Source: Pseudomonadota bacterium (GTDB lineage Bacteria; Pseudomonadota; Gammaproteobacteria; Steroidobacterales; Steroidobacteraceae). Taken from it: a stretch of DNA of 64,000 bases. Numbering within the stretch: the first letter of the stretch is position 1; every line of letters starts with the position of its first letter. The position numbers were made by a program, and so were the translations under genes. The notes under the pieces were generated by a model. That model saw only the letters and a list, made by a program, of their open reading frames with translations. It was not told where the DNA came from and made no database searches. The stretch lies in the NCBI GenBank assembly GCA_003242685.1, contig QGVD01000006.1, forward strand, positions 1 to 64,000. The letters are read 5' to 3'. Below are positions 25,463 to 32,684 of the stretch, one piece after another.

Positions 25463-26270
25463 GGTTCAGTCGCTCCGTAGAAAACCTTCGTTCCGTTTCG
25501 CCCCGGTGCTGGCGGCCCTCGCGTCCGGCGCCGCGGTTGCCGCCGAGCCGTTCCGCGCAGAGCTCGAAGCCCGCGTCGAGGCAGCGGCACGCGCCCACCT
25601 GCAGGCCGAGGTCGAGCGCGCCGGCCTGCGCGAGCCGTCCGTGGAGGTCGAGGTGCTGCCGCGCGACCGCAACGGCGCGCCGCGCGGCTGCCCGCAGGAA
25701 GTCGAGATCACGGCGCTCGATACGCGCTTCGCCACCCGCATGCGCTTCGCGGCCGTCTGCCCCGGCGAACAGGGCTGGCGCAGCGAGTACGTGGTGCGCG
25801 GGTCCGTCACGGCGCTGGTCGTCGTCGCGACCACGGGCGTACGCGCCGGCGAGCCGCTCGTGGAAGAACAGCTCGCGCTCGAGCGGCGCGACGTGAGCGG
25901 AGTGGCAGGTGCAGTCTCGGACATGCGCCGCGTGGTGGGTCTGGCGAGCCGCCGCGCGCTGCGCGGCGGCCAGGTGGTCAGCGAACGCTGGCTGATCCAG
26001 CCCGTGCTGGTGGAGCGCGGCGATTCGGTAACGATCGTCGCCCGCAACGCAGGCATCGAGGTCAGGGTTCCGGGAGAAGCACTCGAGAGCGGCCGCAGAG
26101 GCGAGATCGTGCGCGTGCGCAACACGGCGACCGAGCAGGTCATCCGCGCCCGCGTGGTGGAGAAAGGCACAGTCGAACCGGCCGAGCTGCCCAAGACTCA
26201 CTCCTCGCCCGCCTCGGGCAGTCCGATGGCGCGGACCTGCCGTGCGAGACGCTCGAGCTTTTCCGCGTAA
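25461..26270 (+). CDS. flgA: P-ring assembly chaperone FlgA
   Basis: FlgA helps FlgI assemble the P-ring in the periplasm. The 269-residue product has a Sec signal (MVQSLRRKPSFRFAPVLAAL, cleavage near AVAA), then two SAF-like domains. These contain VVATTGVRAGEPLVEEQL, GLASRRALRGGQVVSERWL and a late GDSVTIVARNAGIEVRVPG, the FlgA C-terminal signature. The domain ends at about residue 245, and the last 20 or so residues (SSPASGSPMARTCR) come from reading into the opposing glucosaminidase gene. The ATG at 25461 (or 25455) overlaps the flgB start, so flgA and flgB are divergent with no spacer. No strong ribosome site is visible. Confidence 0.9.
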   Translation: MVQSLRRKPSFRFAPVLAALASGAAVAAEPFRAELEARVEAAARAHLQAEVERAGLREPSVEVEVLPRDRNGAPRGCPQEVEITALDTRFATRMRFAAVCPGEQGWRSEYVVRGSVTALVVVATTGVRAGEPLVEEQLALERRDVSGVAGAVSDMRRVVGLASRRALRGGQVVSERWLIQPVLVERGDSVTIVARNAGIEVRVPGEALESGRRGEIVRVRNTATEQVIRARVVEKGTVEPAELPKTHSSPASGSPMARTCRARRSSFSA

Positions 26271-26971
26271 TCCGGATCGGTCGCGTAGCCGCCGCGCGCC
26301 AGCGCACGCGCGAACGCGACGGCGTCCTCACCGACGCCTGGAAGCTCCCGATAGCGATTGCTCTCGCCGAGCAGTCGCGCGTAGTCGGCAAAGGCCGCCA
26401 TGGCGTCGGGGTAGCTGCGGAAGATCTGCGGCCTGCGCACGGGGAGACCCTCCTCGTACTCCGTGGTCATCGCCCGCACGACTTCACCGCGCCAGCCGCT
26501 TCCGGCCTTGATGCCGAAGAAATTGAACGAATCGCGATCGCCGAACCCCATCGGTCTGTGCGCACCCCACCCCGATTCGAGCGCGGCGTGCGCGATCACC
26601 AGCTCGGGCGACACGCCGAGCCGCGCAGCGGCCTCACGGGCAAAGGGCGCGATCGAGGCAACGAAAGCGCGCTGCGCTTCGGGAGTCGTCCGGGAGACGC
26701 GTCCCGCCTCCGGTGGTGAGGCCGCGCCGATAGTGTTCCTCGCACCCTCGTTCCACAGCATGCGGGCACGTCGCACCGCGCCTTCCGCGCTCAGCGCCAT
26801 CCCGGACGAGCGATCCGAGCCCGTCGCGATGAACTGCTCGATCTCGCGGCGCAGCTCCCGGAACAGATTCGTGAATCCACCCGCGGATGCGCCGGACGTG
26901 GCAGCGGGCAGCCGTGCGCCGCGCTCGACGGCGGGGAAGGACGCCGGTGCGAAACTCTCAGCGCGGAGCAT
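26198..26971 (-). CDS. Stand-alone flagellar glucosaminidase (FlgJ C-terminal domain)
   Basis: This 257-residue protein carries the glucosaminidase domain usually fused to the C-terminus of gammaproteobacterial FlgJ, which opens peptidoglycan for the rod. The domain (residues about 100-250) shows FAREAAARLGVSPELVIAHA, the catalytic-type LESGWG with Glu132, NFFGIKAGSGW, and YPDAMAAFADYARLL. The first 95 residues are low-complexity with no rod-cap domain and no Sec signal, so export may be through the flagellar apparatus. It overlaps the flgN end by 14 bp and the opposing flgA end by 73 bp. The FlgJ cap domain is encoded separately at 18677-19114. Confidence 0.88.
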   Translation of the reverse strand: MLRAESFAPASFPAVERGARLPAATSGASAGGFTNLFRELRREIEQFIATGSDRSSGMALSAEGAVRRARMLWNEGARNTIGAASPPEAGRVSRTTPEAQRAFVASIAPFAREAAARLGVSPELVIAHAALESGWGAHRPMGFGDRDSFNFFGIKAGSGWRGEVVRAMTTEYEEGLPVRRPQIFRSYPDAMAAFADYARLLGESNRYRELPGVGEDAVAFARALARGGYATDPDYAEKLERLARQVRAIGLPEAGEE

Positions 26972-27386
26972 AGGTGTGAGGCTCCCCGCCGAGGACGCGT
27001 TGCATGATCTCGTACTGCGACATCACGAGCCGGCAGTTGCGCACGTTCAGCTCCTTGCACTCGCGCACGAGACTCTCGAGCTTTGCGCGGCACGCCTCGA
27101 AAGCACCGCGGGCGGCAACCGGAAGACGCGCGGCGACTTCGCGGACACCGGCCTGCGCCTTCTCACGTCCCAGCAGCCGGCGCACGAGCTCGACACGCTC
27201 ACGCCGCCGTTCCTCGAGGACTGCCGTGAGCTCGAGGATCCGCTCGCCGATCCCGGCGAGCTCCTCGCTGCGGTGATGCAGCGCCGCCTCGAACTGCTCC
27301 TCGAGCAGATCGCGCAGACGGGTGTAGTCCGCGAGATCCGCCTGCATGCGCGCGAAGAGCCGTTCGAGCGCGTGACGGTCCTTCAC
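26958..27386 (-). CDS. flgN: FlgN-type flagellar export chaperone
   Basis: FlgN chaperones FlgK and FlgL in the cytoplasm before export. The 142-residue product is nearly all helix with heptad character: YTRLRDLLEEQFEAALHHRS, ILELTAVLEERRRERVELVR and CKELNVRNCRLVMSQYEIMQ. The last is the characteristic FlgN C-terminal region. The length fits the family (about 140). It overlaps flgM by 4 bp and the glucosaminidase gene by 14 bp, giving a compact flgM-flgN-glucosaminidase unit downstream of motB. Confidence 0.85.
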   Translation of the reverse strand: MKDRHALERLFARMQADLADYTRLRDLLEEQFEAALHHRSEELAGIGERILELTAVLEERRRERVELVRRLLGREKAQAGVREVAARLPVAARGAFEACRAKLESLVRECKELNVRNCRLVMSQYEIMQRVLGGEPHTYAPR

Positions 27387-27658
27387 CGACGCACCCCGTG
27401 GTAGCGCGCGATGAGCGCGGCCAGCTTCGCCGAATCGAACGGCAGCTCGCCGCGTGCGAGGGCATCGCGCAGCTCGGCGACCCTCGCGTGATCGATCTCC
27501 GGCTGCTCGCGCAGCGCCTCGAGCGCAGGCTTGAGCACCGTCGATTGCAGAGTCGCTGCGGCGGCCGGCGCGCTCGGTCCGCTCGAAGGTTGCACCGACC
27601 CCGCAGGGGTAACCGAACGGACTTCCGAAGGTCCGGCCATTCCAGGCACGATCTTCAT
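27383..27658 (-). CDS. flgM: Anti-sigma-28 factor FlgM
   Basis: FlgM holds sigma-28 inactive until the hook is complete, then is exported. The 91-residue product has the typical disordered N-terminal half rich in Ser, Pro, Ala and Gly, and a helical C-terminal half. The C-terminal half has VAELRDALARGELPFDSAKLA, close to the FlgM consensus (regions where IxxGxYxxDxxxIA is expected), then LIARYHG. The ATG at 27658 is preceded by GAGGTGTGGAT; an upstream start adds nine residues without support. It begins 37 bp after motB on the same strand as fliA, so sigma factor and antagonist may share a transcript. Confidence 0.85.
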   Translation of the reverse strand: MKIVPGMAGPSEVRSVTPAGSVQPSSGPSAPAAAATLQSTVLKPALEALREQPEIDHARVAELRDALARGELPFDSAKLAALIARYHGVRR

Positions 27659-27695
27659 ATCCACACCTCGTGATCTCGTACGCATGGCTGCCGCC

Positions 27696-28619
27696 TCACA
27701 GGCCGCTGCCCTGCAGCGAATCGCGCAGCATCGTGAGCTCCGCGCGGCTCGGCACGCTGCTCCCTGCGCCTTCGATCAGCGGCCGCGTCGCTTCAGGCAT
27801 GCCGAACATCGCGCTGATCTCCTTCGCCTGCGCGCGCGTGAGAACGAGCAGCTCGATGCGCCGGTTCTCGTGCGCCGTTGTGTCGGCGGAGTTGAGCGGA
27901 GCGACATCGGCAAGGCCGACGACCTGCAGCACGCTGCTCTCGGGCATGCCGCCGATCAGCAGATGACGCCGGGCCGCGAGCGCGCGGGCGCTCGACAGTG
28001 CCCAGTTCGACATGGCGTCCGGCCCGCGATCGACGTACTGCACCGAATCGGTATGTCCGACGATCACGAGCTGGTTCTCGACGCGGCTGAACAGCGGTCC
28101 GAGGCTCTCCAGGAGTCTGCGGAAGGGCTCCGTCGGAACGGCACTGCCGCGGCGGAACATGCCGACCTTCTCCGTGTCGTGGAGCATCACCCGCAGACCG
28201 TACGGCGTGACCACCCAGCGCAGGTTCGCCGAGAGTCCCTCCTGCTCGCTCATGCGCGAGAGGATCTCGCCGAGCTCGGTGAGATCCGCCCGGGACTCGT
28301 ACAGGCGACGCGACATGCGCAGCTCGCCCCCGCCCGTGAGCGGCTCGCGGGCGATCAGGCTGCCGCGCGGTCCGCCGATCGACTCGCTCATGCGGCCGCG
28401 TCCTTCGTCGATCAGGCTCCCGCCCGCCGTACGGAGCAGATCCTGCAGATGCTGCTGCTGTCGCACGGCCATCAGCCACATCACCAGGAACAGGCACAGC
28501 AGCGCCAGGGAGAAATCGGCGAACGCCACCTTCCACGCGCCGCCGTGCACCTCCTCCTTGCGGCTGCGACGCGGCCGCTTGATGACCGCCTGGCTCGTGC
28601 TGTCGGCTTTGCCAAGCAC
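27696..28619 (-). CDS. motB: Flagellar stator protein MotB (LafU type)
   Basis: MotB anchors the stator to peptidoglycan and conducts ions with MotA. The 307-residue product starts with a basic cytoplasmic segment, then HGGAWKVAFADFSLALLCLF, where Asp35 is the ion-carrying aspartate. A plug-like region and an OmpA-type peptidoglycan domain follow (VIVGHTDSVQ near residue 190; ENRRIELLVL near 260). The HGGAWKVAFADF form is like LafU of lateral flagella. The start is GTG at 28619 with GGGAGAAGCAG upstream, 16 bp after motA. Whether it uses protons or sodium cannot be settled here; lateral systems are usually proton-driven. Confidence 0.93.
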   Translation of the reverse strand: MLGKADSTSQAVIKRPRRSRKEEVHGGAWKVAFADFSLALLCLFLVMWLMAVRQQQHLQDLLRTAGGSLIDEGRGRMSESIGGPRGSLIAREPLTGGGELRMSRRLYESRADLTELGEILSRMSEQEGLSANLRWVVTPYGLRVMLHDTEKVGMFRRGSAVPTEPFRRLLESLGPLFSRVENQLVIVGHTDSVQYVDRGPDAMSNWALSSARALAARRHLLIGGMPESSVLQVVGLADVAPLNSADTTAHENRRIELLVLTRAQAKEISAMFGMPEATRPLIEGAGSSVPSRAELTMLRDSLQGSGL

Positions 28620-28635
28620 CTGCTTCTCCCGATGC

Positions 28636-29550
28636 TCAGGCGGCCAGCCTGTCGGTGGCGCGGCGCCGGGGAATCGAGGCCGGATCGCGCCCTTCCTTCA
28701 GGGCGTTGATCCAGGTCTCGAGCCGCGCGAAGCTCGGCTTGGCGGAGAGCTGCACGAGTCGTCGGCCGGCGTCGATCGCAAGCAGAGGCGGCTTGCCCGC
28801 GGAGTGCGTCACGAGCACCACCTTCACCGCCTCGAGGGCCTGCATCTCCTCGTCCACGAGCTGGCGCATGCGGTTGCTGATCGGGTCCAGCACGCCGTAG
28901 CAGAAGAGCACTCCGAGGAACGTGCCCACCATGGCAGTCGCGACCAGCGCGGCGATCTCGGCCGCATCCGCTCCCTCGGAGAGCGTGCGCATCGCGATGA
29001 CGATGCCGAGCACCGCCGCGAGAATGCCGAAGCCCGGCATCGCCTCACCGATGCGCGCGAGCGACTTCGACGGACGCAGCAGCTCCTCGTGGATCGCCTC
29101 GATCTCCTGCTCGAGCACGCCCTCGAGCTCGTGAGCGCTGATCTTGCCCATCGCCATCAGACGGAAGTTGTCGACGATGAAGTGCAGCAGCTTCGGCTCG
29201 TTGAGGATCAGCGGATAGCGCTTGAAGACCGGGCTCTCGTGCGGCGCTTCGACGTGCGCGTCGAGCGCCTTCAGCCCCCCGGACGCGGTCTGCAGGAGCT
29301 CGTACATCAGCAGCAGGAGCTGGCGCTGGAACTCCTCGTCCCTGCGCTCACGGCGCATCACGGCGCGAAGCTGCAGCCGCATCTCGCGCAGCACGTGACG
29401 GGGATTCCCCAGCACGATCGCACCGATGCCCGCGCCCACGATGATCATGAGCTCGACCGGCTGCCAGATGACCTCGAAACGGCCGCCGTGGAGCGCGAAG
29501 CCTCCGAACACGCAGATGAGCACGGTGGCGATGCCGATGATGGACTGCAT
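28636..29550 (-). CDS. motA: Flagellar stator protein MotA (LafT type)
   Basis: MotA forms the stator ring that pushes FliG. The 304-residue product has four membrane segments: at the N-terminus (IIGIATVLICVFGGF), near residue 28 (PVELMIIVGAGIGAIVLG), and two around residues 165-215 (PGFGILAAVLGIVIA; VGTFLGVLFCYGVLDP). The cytoplasmic loop contains FRLMAMGKISAHELEGVLEQ, the region with charged residues that meet FliG. The sequence is closest to LafT in my memory. I used the ATG at 29550; a longer frame extends into fliA. It is 32 bp after fliA and 16 bp before motB. Confidence 0.95.
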   Translation of the reverse strand: MQSIIGIATVLICVFGGFALHGGRFEVIWQPVELMIIVGAGIGAIVLGNPRHVLREMRLQLRAVMRRERRDEEFQRQLLLLMYELLQTASGGLKALDAHVEAPHESPVFKRYPLILNEPKLLHFIVDNFRLMAMGKISAHELEGVLEQEIEAIHEELLRPSKSLARIGEAMPGFGILAAVLGIVIAMRTLSEGADAAEIAALVATAMVGTFLGVLFCYGVLDPISNRMRQLVDEEMQALEAVKVVLVTHSAGKPPLLAIDAGRRLVQLSAKPSFARLETWINALKEGRDPASIPRRRATDRLAA

Positions 29551-29582
29551 GACTCGTCTCTCCGGTTCCTCTCGCGCTCCGC

Positions 29583-30293
29583 CTACTGCAGGAGCCTCCG
29601 CAGCTTGCCGAGCGCGGCCTTGTTGATCTGGCACACGCGCGCCTCGCTCAGATCCAGCACCGCGGCGATCTCCTTCAGGCTCAGGTCGAACTCGTAATAG
29701 AGCTGCACGACACGGCGCTCGCGCTCGCTGAGCTGCTCGAGCGCCTGCGCGATGCTGCGCTCGACGACGAGCCGGGCCTCGGGAGACCCGCCGTCGGCGG
29801 ACTCGGGCGACTCGCATTCCTGCAGCAGCTCGTCCAGGCTGGCGAACTGCTCCGCGCACTCGGCCAGCTCGTACTCGCGGTACGTTTCCGCATCGATTCC
29901 GAGCATCTGCTGCACCTCCGCCTGAGTCGGCTCCCGCCCGAGGGTGCGCACGAGCTCGCGCACCGCGTCCCGGATGCGATGGCTCTCCCGGCGCAGTGCC
30001 CGCGGGCGCCAGTCCTGACGCCGCAGCTCGTCGAGAATGGCGCCGCGCACCCGGGCGGCCGCATAGCCGGGGAAACGCTCGTCGGGTGTGCCGTAGCGGC
30101 GCAGGGCGTCGAGCAGCCCGAGAAGCCCGATCTGATACATGTCCTCCCGGTCGAGCGCGGCACCCACGAGCGAGCCGAGCTGATTCACCACGCGCTTGAC
30201 GAGCGGCGCATGGGCAAGCAGCAATCGCTGCTCTTCCGTCGCGTCGTACTCGGAGTACGGCGCGTAATCCGCCGTTGCGTGTGCTGCGCGCAT
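29583..30293 (-). CDS. fliA: Flagellar sigma-28 factor FliA (LafS type)
   Basis: FliA directs RNA polymerase to late flagellar promoters. The 236-residue product has region 2 (DREDMYQIGLLGLLDALRRY, then AAARVRGAILDELR), region 3 (LGREPTQAEVQQMLGID) and region 4 with the helix-turn-helix LSLKEIAAVLDLSEARVCQI. The length is normal (about 240). I used the ATG at 30293, 2 bp after the fliL stop; a GTG two codons earlier would overlap that stop. It lies between fliL and motA, as lafS does in lateral clusters, and its antagonist flgM is in the same run of genes. Confidence 0.94.
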   Translation of the reverse strand: MRAAHATADYAPYSEYDATEEQRLLLAHAPLVKRVVNQLGSLVGAALDREDMYQIGLLGLLDALRRYGTPDERFPGYAAARVRGAILDELRRQDWRPRALRRESHRIRDAVRELVRTLGREPTQAEVQQMLGIDAETYREYELAECAEQFASLDELLQECESPESADGGSPEARLVVERSIAQALEQLSERERRVVQLYYEFDLSLKEIAAVLDLSEARVCQINKAALGKLRRLLQ

Positions 30294-30295
30294 CG

Positions 30296-30751
30296 TCACT
30301 CGATGATGAGCTTGGAGATCATGGCCTCGGTGAAGGGCTTGCCGGCCCGATCGCTCGCGTAGGCCTGTGTGAAGGCCGCATTGATCACGCCTGCCAGCTC
30401 TTCGAGCGTCATCTGCCGGACGCGCTCGAGCGTGTAGTTCGAGAGCGCGCTCACCACAACGCTGCGCAGCAGTGGAAGCTGCTCCCGCGTGACCCTCTCC
30501 GTCTCCTGCGGCGTCTTGAAGACGAGATCCACCGCCAGGAAGTGCGAGACCGGCTCGCCCTCCGCTCCGCGCAGCATCACGATGATCTTGTCCAGACTGA
30601 CGTAGCGGTATGCACGCACGTCGGCTTCAGCGGGCGTGCGGTGCCCGTCCGGAAGACGCGCGTGCACGAGGTACCAGGTCGCGGCGCTCCCCGCCGCTGC
30701 ACAGGCGATGCCGGCAACGATCGCCGTCCTGAGCGATATCGCTCCGCTCAT
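30296..30751 (-). CDS. fliL: Flagellar basal body protein FliL
   Basis: FliL surrounds and supports the stator. The 151-residue product has one N-terminal membrane segment (AIVAGIACAAAGSAATWYLV) and a periplasmic domain with YRYVSLDKIIVML and FLAVDLVFKTP. The C-terminus has LTLEELAGVINAAF-like helices. The length is slightly short for FliL but fits LafF of lateral systems. It starts 6 bp after fliK and ends at the fliA start. Confidence 0.88.
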   Translation of the reverse strand: MSGAISLRTAIVAGIACAAAGSAATWYLVHARLPDGHRTPAEADVRAYRYVSLDKIIVMLRGAEGEPVSHFLAVDLVFKTPQETERVTREQLPLLRSVVVSALSNYTLERVRQMTLEELAGVINAAFTQAYASDRAGKPFTEAMISKLIIE

Positions 30752-30757
30752 TCTTCG

Positions 30758-31960
30758 TCACTCCTCGTCTGGCAGAAGCGAGAAGTACTCGCTTCGCTCA
30801 CCGTCGTGCGCCACGTCGAGGGCACGCCCCGGCTCGTCGGACCACGCTGCCGTCTGGCGCTGGCGCTGCCGGCCTTCGCCCTCGCGTGACGCGTCGTACA
30901 CGAACACAGAAACCTCGCCGCTCTGTCGCTGCGCCAGTTCCTGTCGCAGGGAATCGCCGATCGCGTGGAGCTGCCGTGCCACCTCGGCATGGCTGGCGCG
31001 CAGGTGCACCTGAAGACTTCCCGATTCGTGGCGGATGTCGATGTCGATGGTGCCCATGTGCGGCGGATCGAGACGGATGGTCGCCTGCTCGGCACGCCGC
31101 GTGACGTGCACATGCAGCCGCTCGCCGAGCGCACGGATGAGCCTCCGTTCGGCGGCGCCGTGTGTCGCCGCCTCCGAAGGCATGGATCCCGCGAGGTCTT
31201 TCGCTCCATCCGGATTCGCGACGGAAAGCGATCCCGTCATTCGTCCCTGCACCGCGAGCGCGGTTTGCAGGCCTGCCGCCGAGCCATCCCGGATGCGCGT
31301 TGCCGATTCCGCCGCGGTGCCGAAGGCGTCGGTCGACGGCACAGTGGCGACGGACGTCGACACGTCGGAGCGCTCCGCCGCAGCGACGCGCGCCGGCGCG
31401 ACCGCCGGATGCGATCCGACCTCGGCACGAAGCCCGCGCAAGTCGATGTTCCCCGCGGCTCGTCCGGTTGCAGCGGGCATCACCGACGGCGCGCCTCGCC
31501 GAGCTGTCGCGTGCGTCATCGAAACGACCGTGGCGCGATGCATCGGCTGCGCGACCTCACCCGTCATCGGCGGCCGCACTACGGGCGGAAGATCGCCGCC
31601 CGGAAGCTCACTGCCCTGCGCGAACGAGTGAGAAGGCGTCGACTCGTGCGCCGGATCCGGTTCGTGCCGCGGCGTGGACGTGTGAAGGGGCTCCGGCTCG
31701 TACGGCGGTACGGTCACGTGAGGCAGTCCGGATTCGTGCCGCGCCACGTCGACAAGCGGCGCCGACTCGTGCGTCAGCGCAGCCTCATGCGGCGACTCGA
31801 GGTCCCGCGCGGGTTGCGCGTTCTGTGCCAGGAGCTGCCGACGCAGGGCATCTGCGAAGCGTTCCGAAGCCGCACAGCGGCTCGCGACCGGAACGTCCGC
31901 CTGAGCCGAGAGGGAGTCGGGCGGCGGCACGCGAACGGAAATCTCCAGTACTCCAGTCAT
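30758..31960 (-). CDS. fliK: Hook-length control protein FliK (LafE type)
   Basis: FliK measures the hook and switches export to filament proteins. The 400-residue product has a long, poorly conserved, probably extended N-terminal region and a C-terminal Flg_hook domain, LDPPHMGTIDIDIRHESGSL then VHLRASHAEVARQLHAIGD, which acts on FlhB. Residues about 65-115 hold a run of short His-Glu-Pro repeats (HESAP, HESGLP, YEPEP, HEPDP, HESTP). The ATG at 31960 is preceded by GACGAGGATCG. It is between the fliT-like gene (11 bp upstream) and fliL, matching lafE. Confidence 0.88.
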   Translation of the reverse strand: MTGVLEISVRVPPPDSLSAQADVPVASRCAASERFADALRRQLLAQNAQPARDLESPHEAALTHESAPLVDVARHESGLPHVTVPPYEPEPLHTSTPRHEPDPAHESTPSHSFAQGSELPGGDLPPVVRPPMTGEVAQPMHRATVVSMTHATARRGAPSVMPAATGRAAGNIDLRGLRAEVGSHPAVAPARVAAAERSDVSTSVATVPSTDAFGTAAESATRIRDGSAAGLQTALAVQGRMTGSLSVANPDGAKDLAGSMPSEAATHGAAERRLIRALGERLHVHVTRRAEQATIRLDPPHMGTIDIDIRHESGSLQVHLRASHAEVARQLHAIGDSLRQELAQRQSGEVSVFVYDASREGEGRQRQRQTAAWSDEPGRALDVAHDGERSEYFSLLPDEE

Positions 31961-31971
31961 CGATCCTCGTC

Positions 31972-32268
31972 TCACCCTTCGCTGCTCATCGCGTAGGCCA
32001 GACAGCCGTCGCGTCTGTCGCGCGCTTCGGCAAGCGCCCTGCCGATGCGCGCGAGCTCGCGCGCGCACTCTTCGCGCGCCTGCTCGTGCGCCCGTCGCGC
32101 GCGTTCGAGTGCCGCACGCTCGGCGGCGCTCGGCGAACCGCGGACGGACAGGCTCGACATCAACGTCGCCAGCTCACGGTCGGCACGATCCACCGCCCGC
32201 CAGTCGCGCGCGGAGGCGGCCCGCTCGAGCCTGCGCGCCAGAGCGATCAGCGCCTTCGATCTATCCAT
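31972..32268 (-). CDS. fliT: FliT-like flagellar export chaperone (LafD position)
   Basis: This 98-residue helical protein is probably a FliT-type chaperone for FliD. It has no signal or membrane segment and consists of amphipathic helices: ALIALARRLERAASARDWRA, ERARRAHEQAREECARELAR and IGRALAEARDRRDGCLAYAM. FliT proteins diverge strongly, so the call rests mainly on size, helix pattern and position between fliS and fliK, where lafD lies in lateral clusters. It overlaps fliS by 8 bp and ends 11 bp before the fliK start. Confidence 0.7.
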   Translation of the reverse strand: MDRSKALIALARRLERAASARDWRAVDRADRELATLMSSLSVRGSPSAAERAALERARRAHEQAREECARELARIGRALAEARDRRDGCLAYAMSSEG

Positions 32269-32647
32269 GACGCTCCTGCAGCGCCTGCCACGCGTTGCGC
32301 AGCGTGGTCATCAGGCCGACGACTTCGTCGACCATCGTCGGGTCGAGCTTGATGCCCGCCTGGCAGAGGCGGTGTGCGCAGTACTCGTAGAGCCGGGCGA
32401 GATTGCCGACGAGCTCACTGCCCGACTCGGTGTCGAGAGCGCTCGACAACCCGTTCAGCATGTCGATGCAGCGATCCAGACTGCGCGCCTTCGCCTCGTA
32501 ACGCCGGGCCACGATGTGCGCGCGGGCCCGCGCGAGCTCCTCGAGCAGGCCGTCAGTGAGTATCAGCACGAGCTGCACCGGCGAGGCCTGCGCGGTGCGC
32601 GCCTGCACGTCGACGGTGTGATAGCTGCGGTACGCTTCGTAGCTCAA
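32261..32647 (-). CDS. fliS: Flagellin chaperone FliS (LafC type)
   Basis: FliS keeps flagellin from polymerising in the cytoplasm. The 128-residue product begins MSYEAYRSYHTVDVQARTA and continues SPVQLVLILTDGLLEELARA, both conserved FliS features. Further segments are RCIDMLNGLSSALDTE and LARLYEYCAHRL. The length is normal. It starts 37 bp after fliD and overlaps the fliT-like gene by 8 bp. Confidence 0.95.
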   Translation of the reverse strand: MSYEAYRSYHTVDVQARTAQASPVQLVLILTDGLLEELARARAHIVARRYEAKARSLDRCIDMLNGLSSALDTESGSELVGNLARLYEYCAHRLCQAGIKLDPTMVDEVVGLMTTLRNAWQALQERHG

Positions 32648-32684
32648 TCTCGCCTCTCTTGACCGATGACTGTTACGGGAGACC

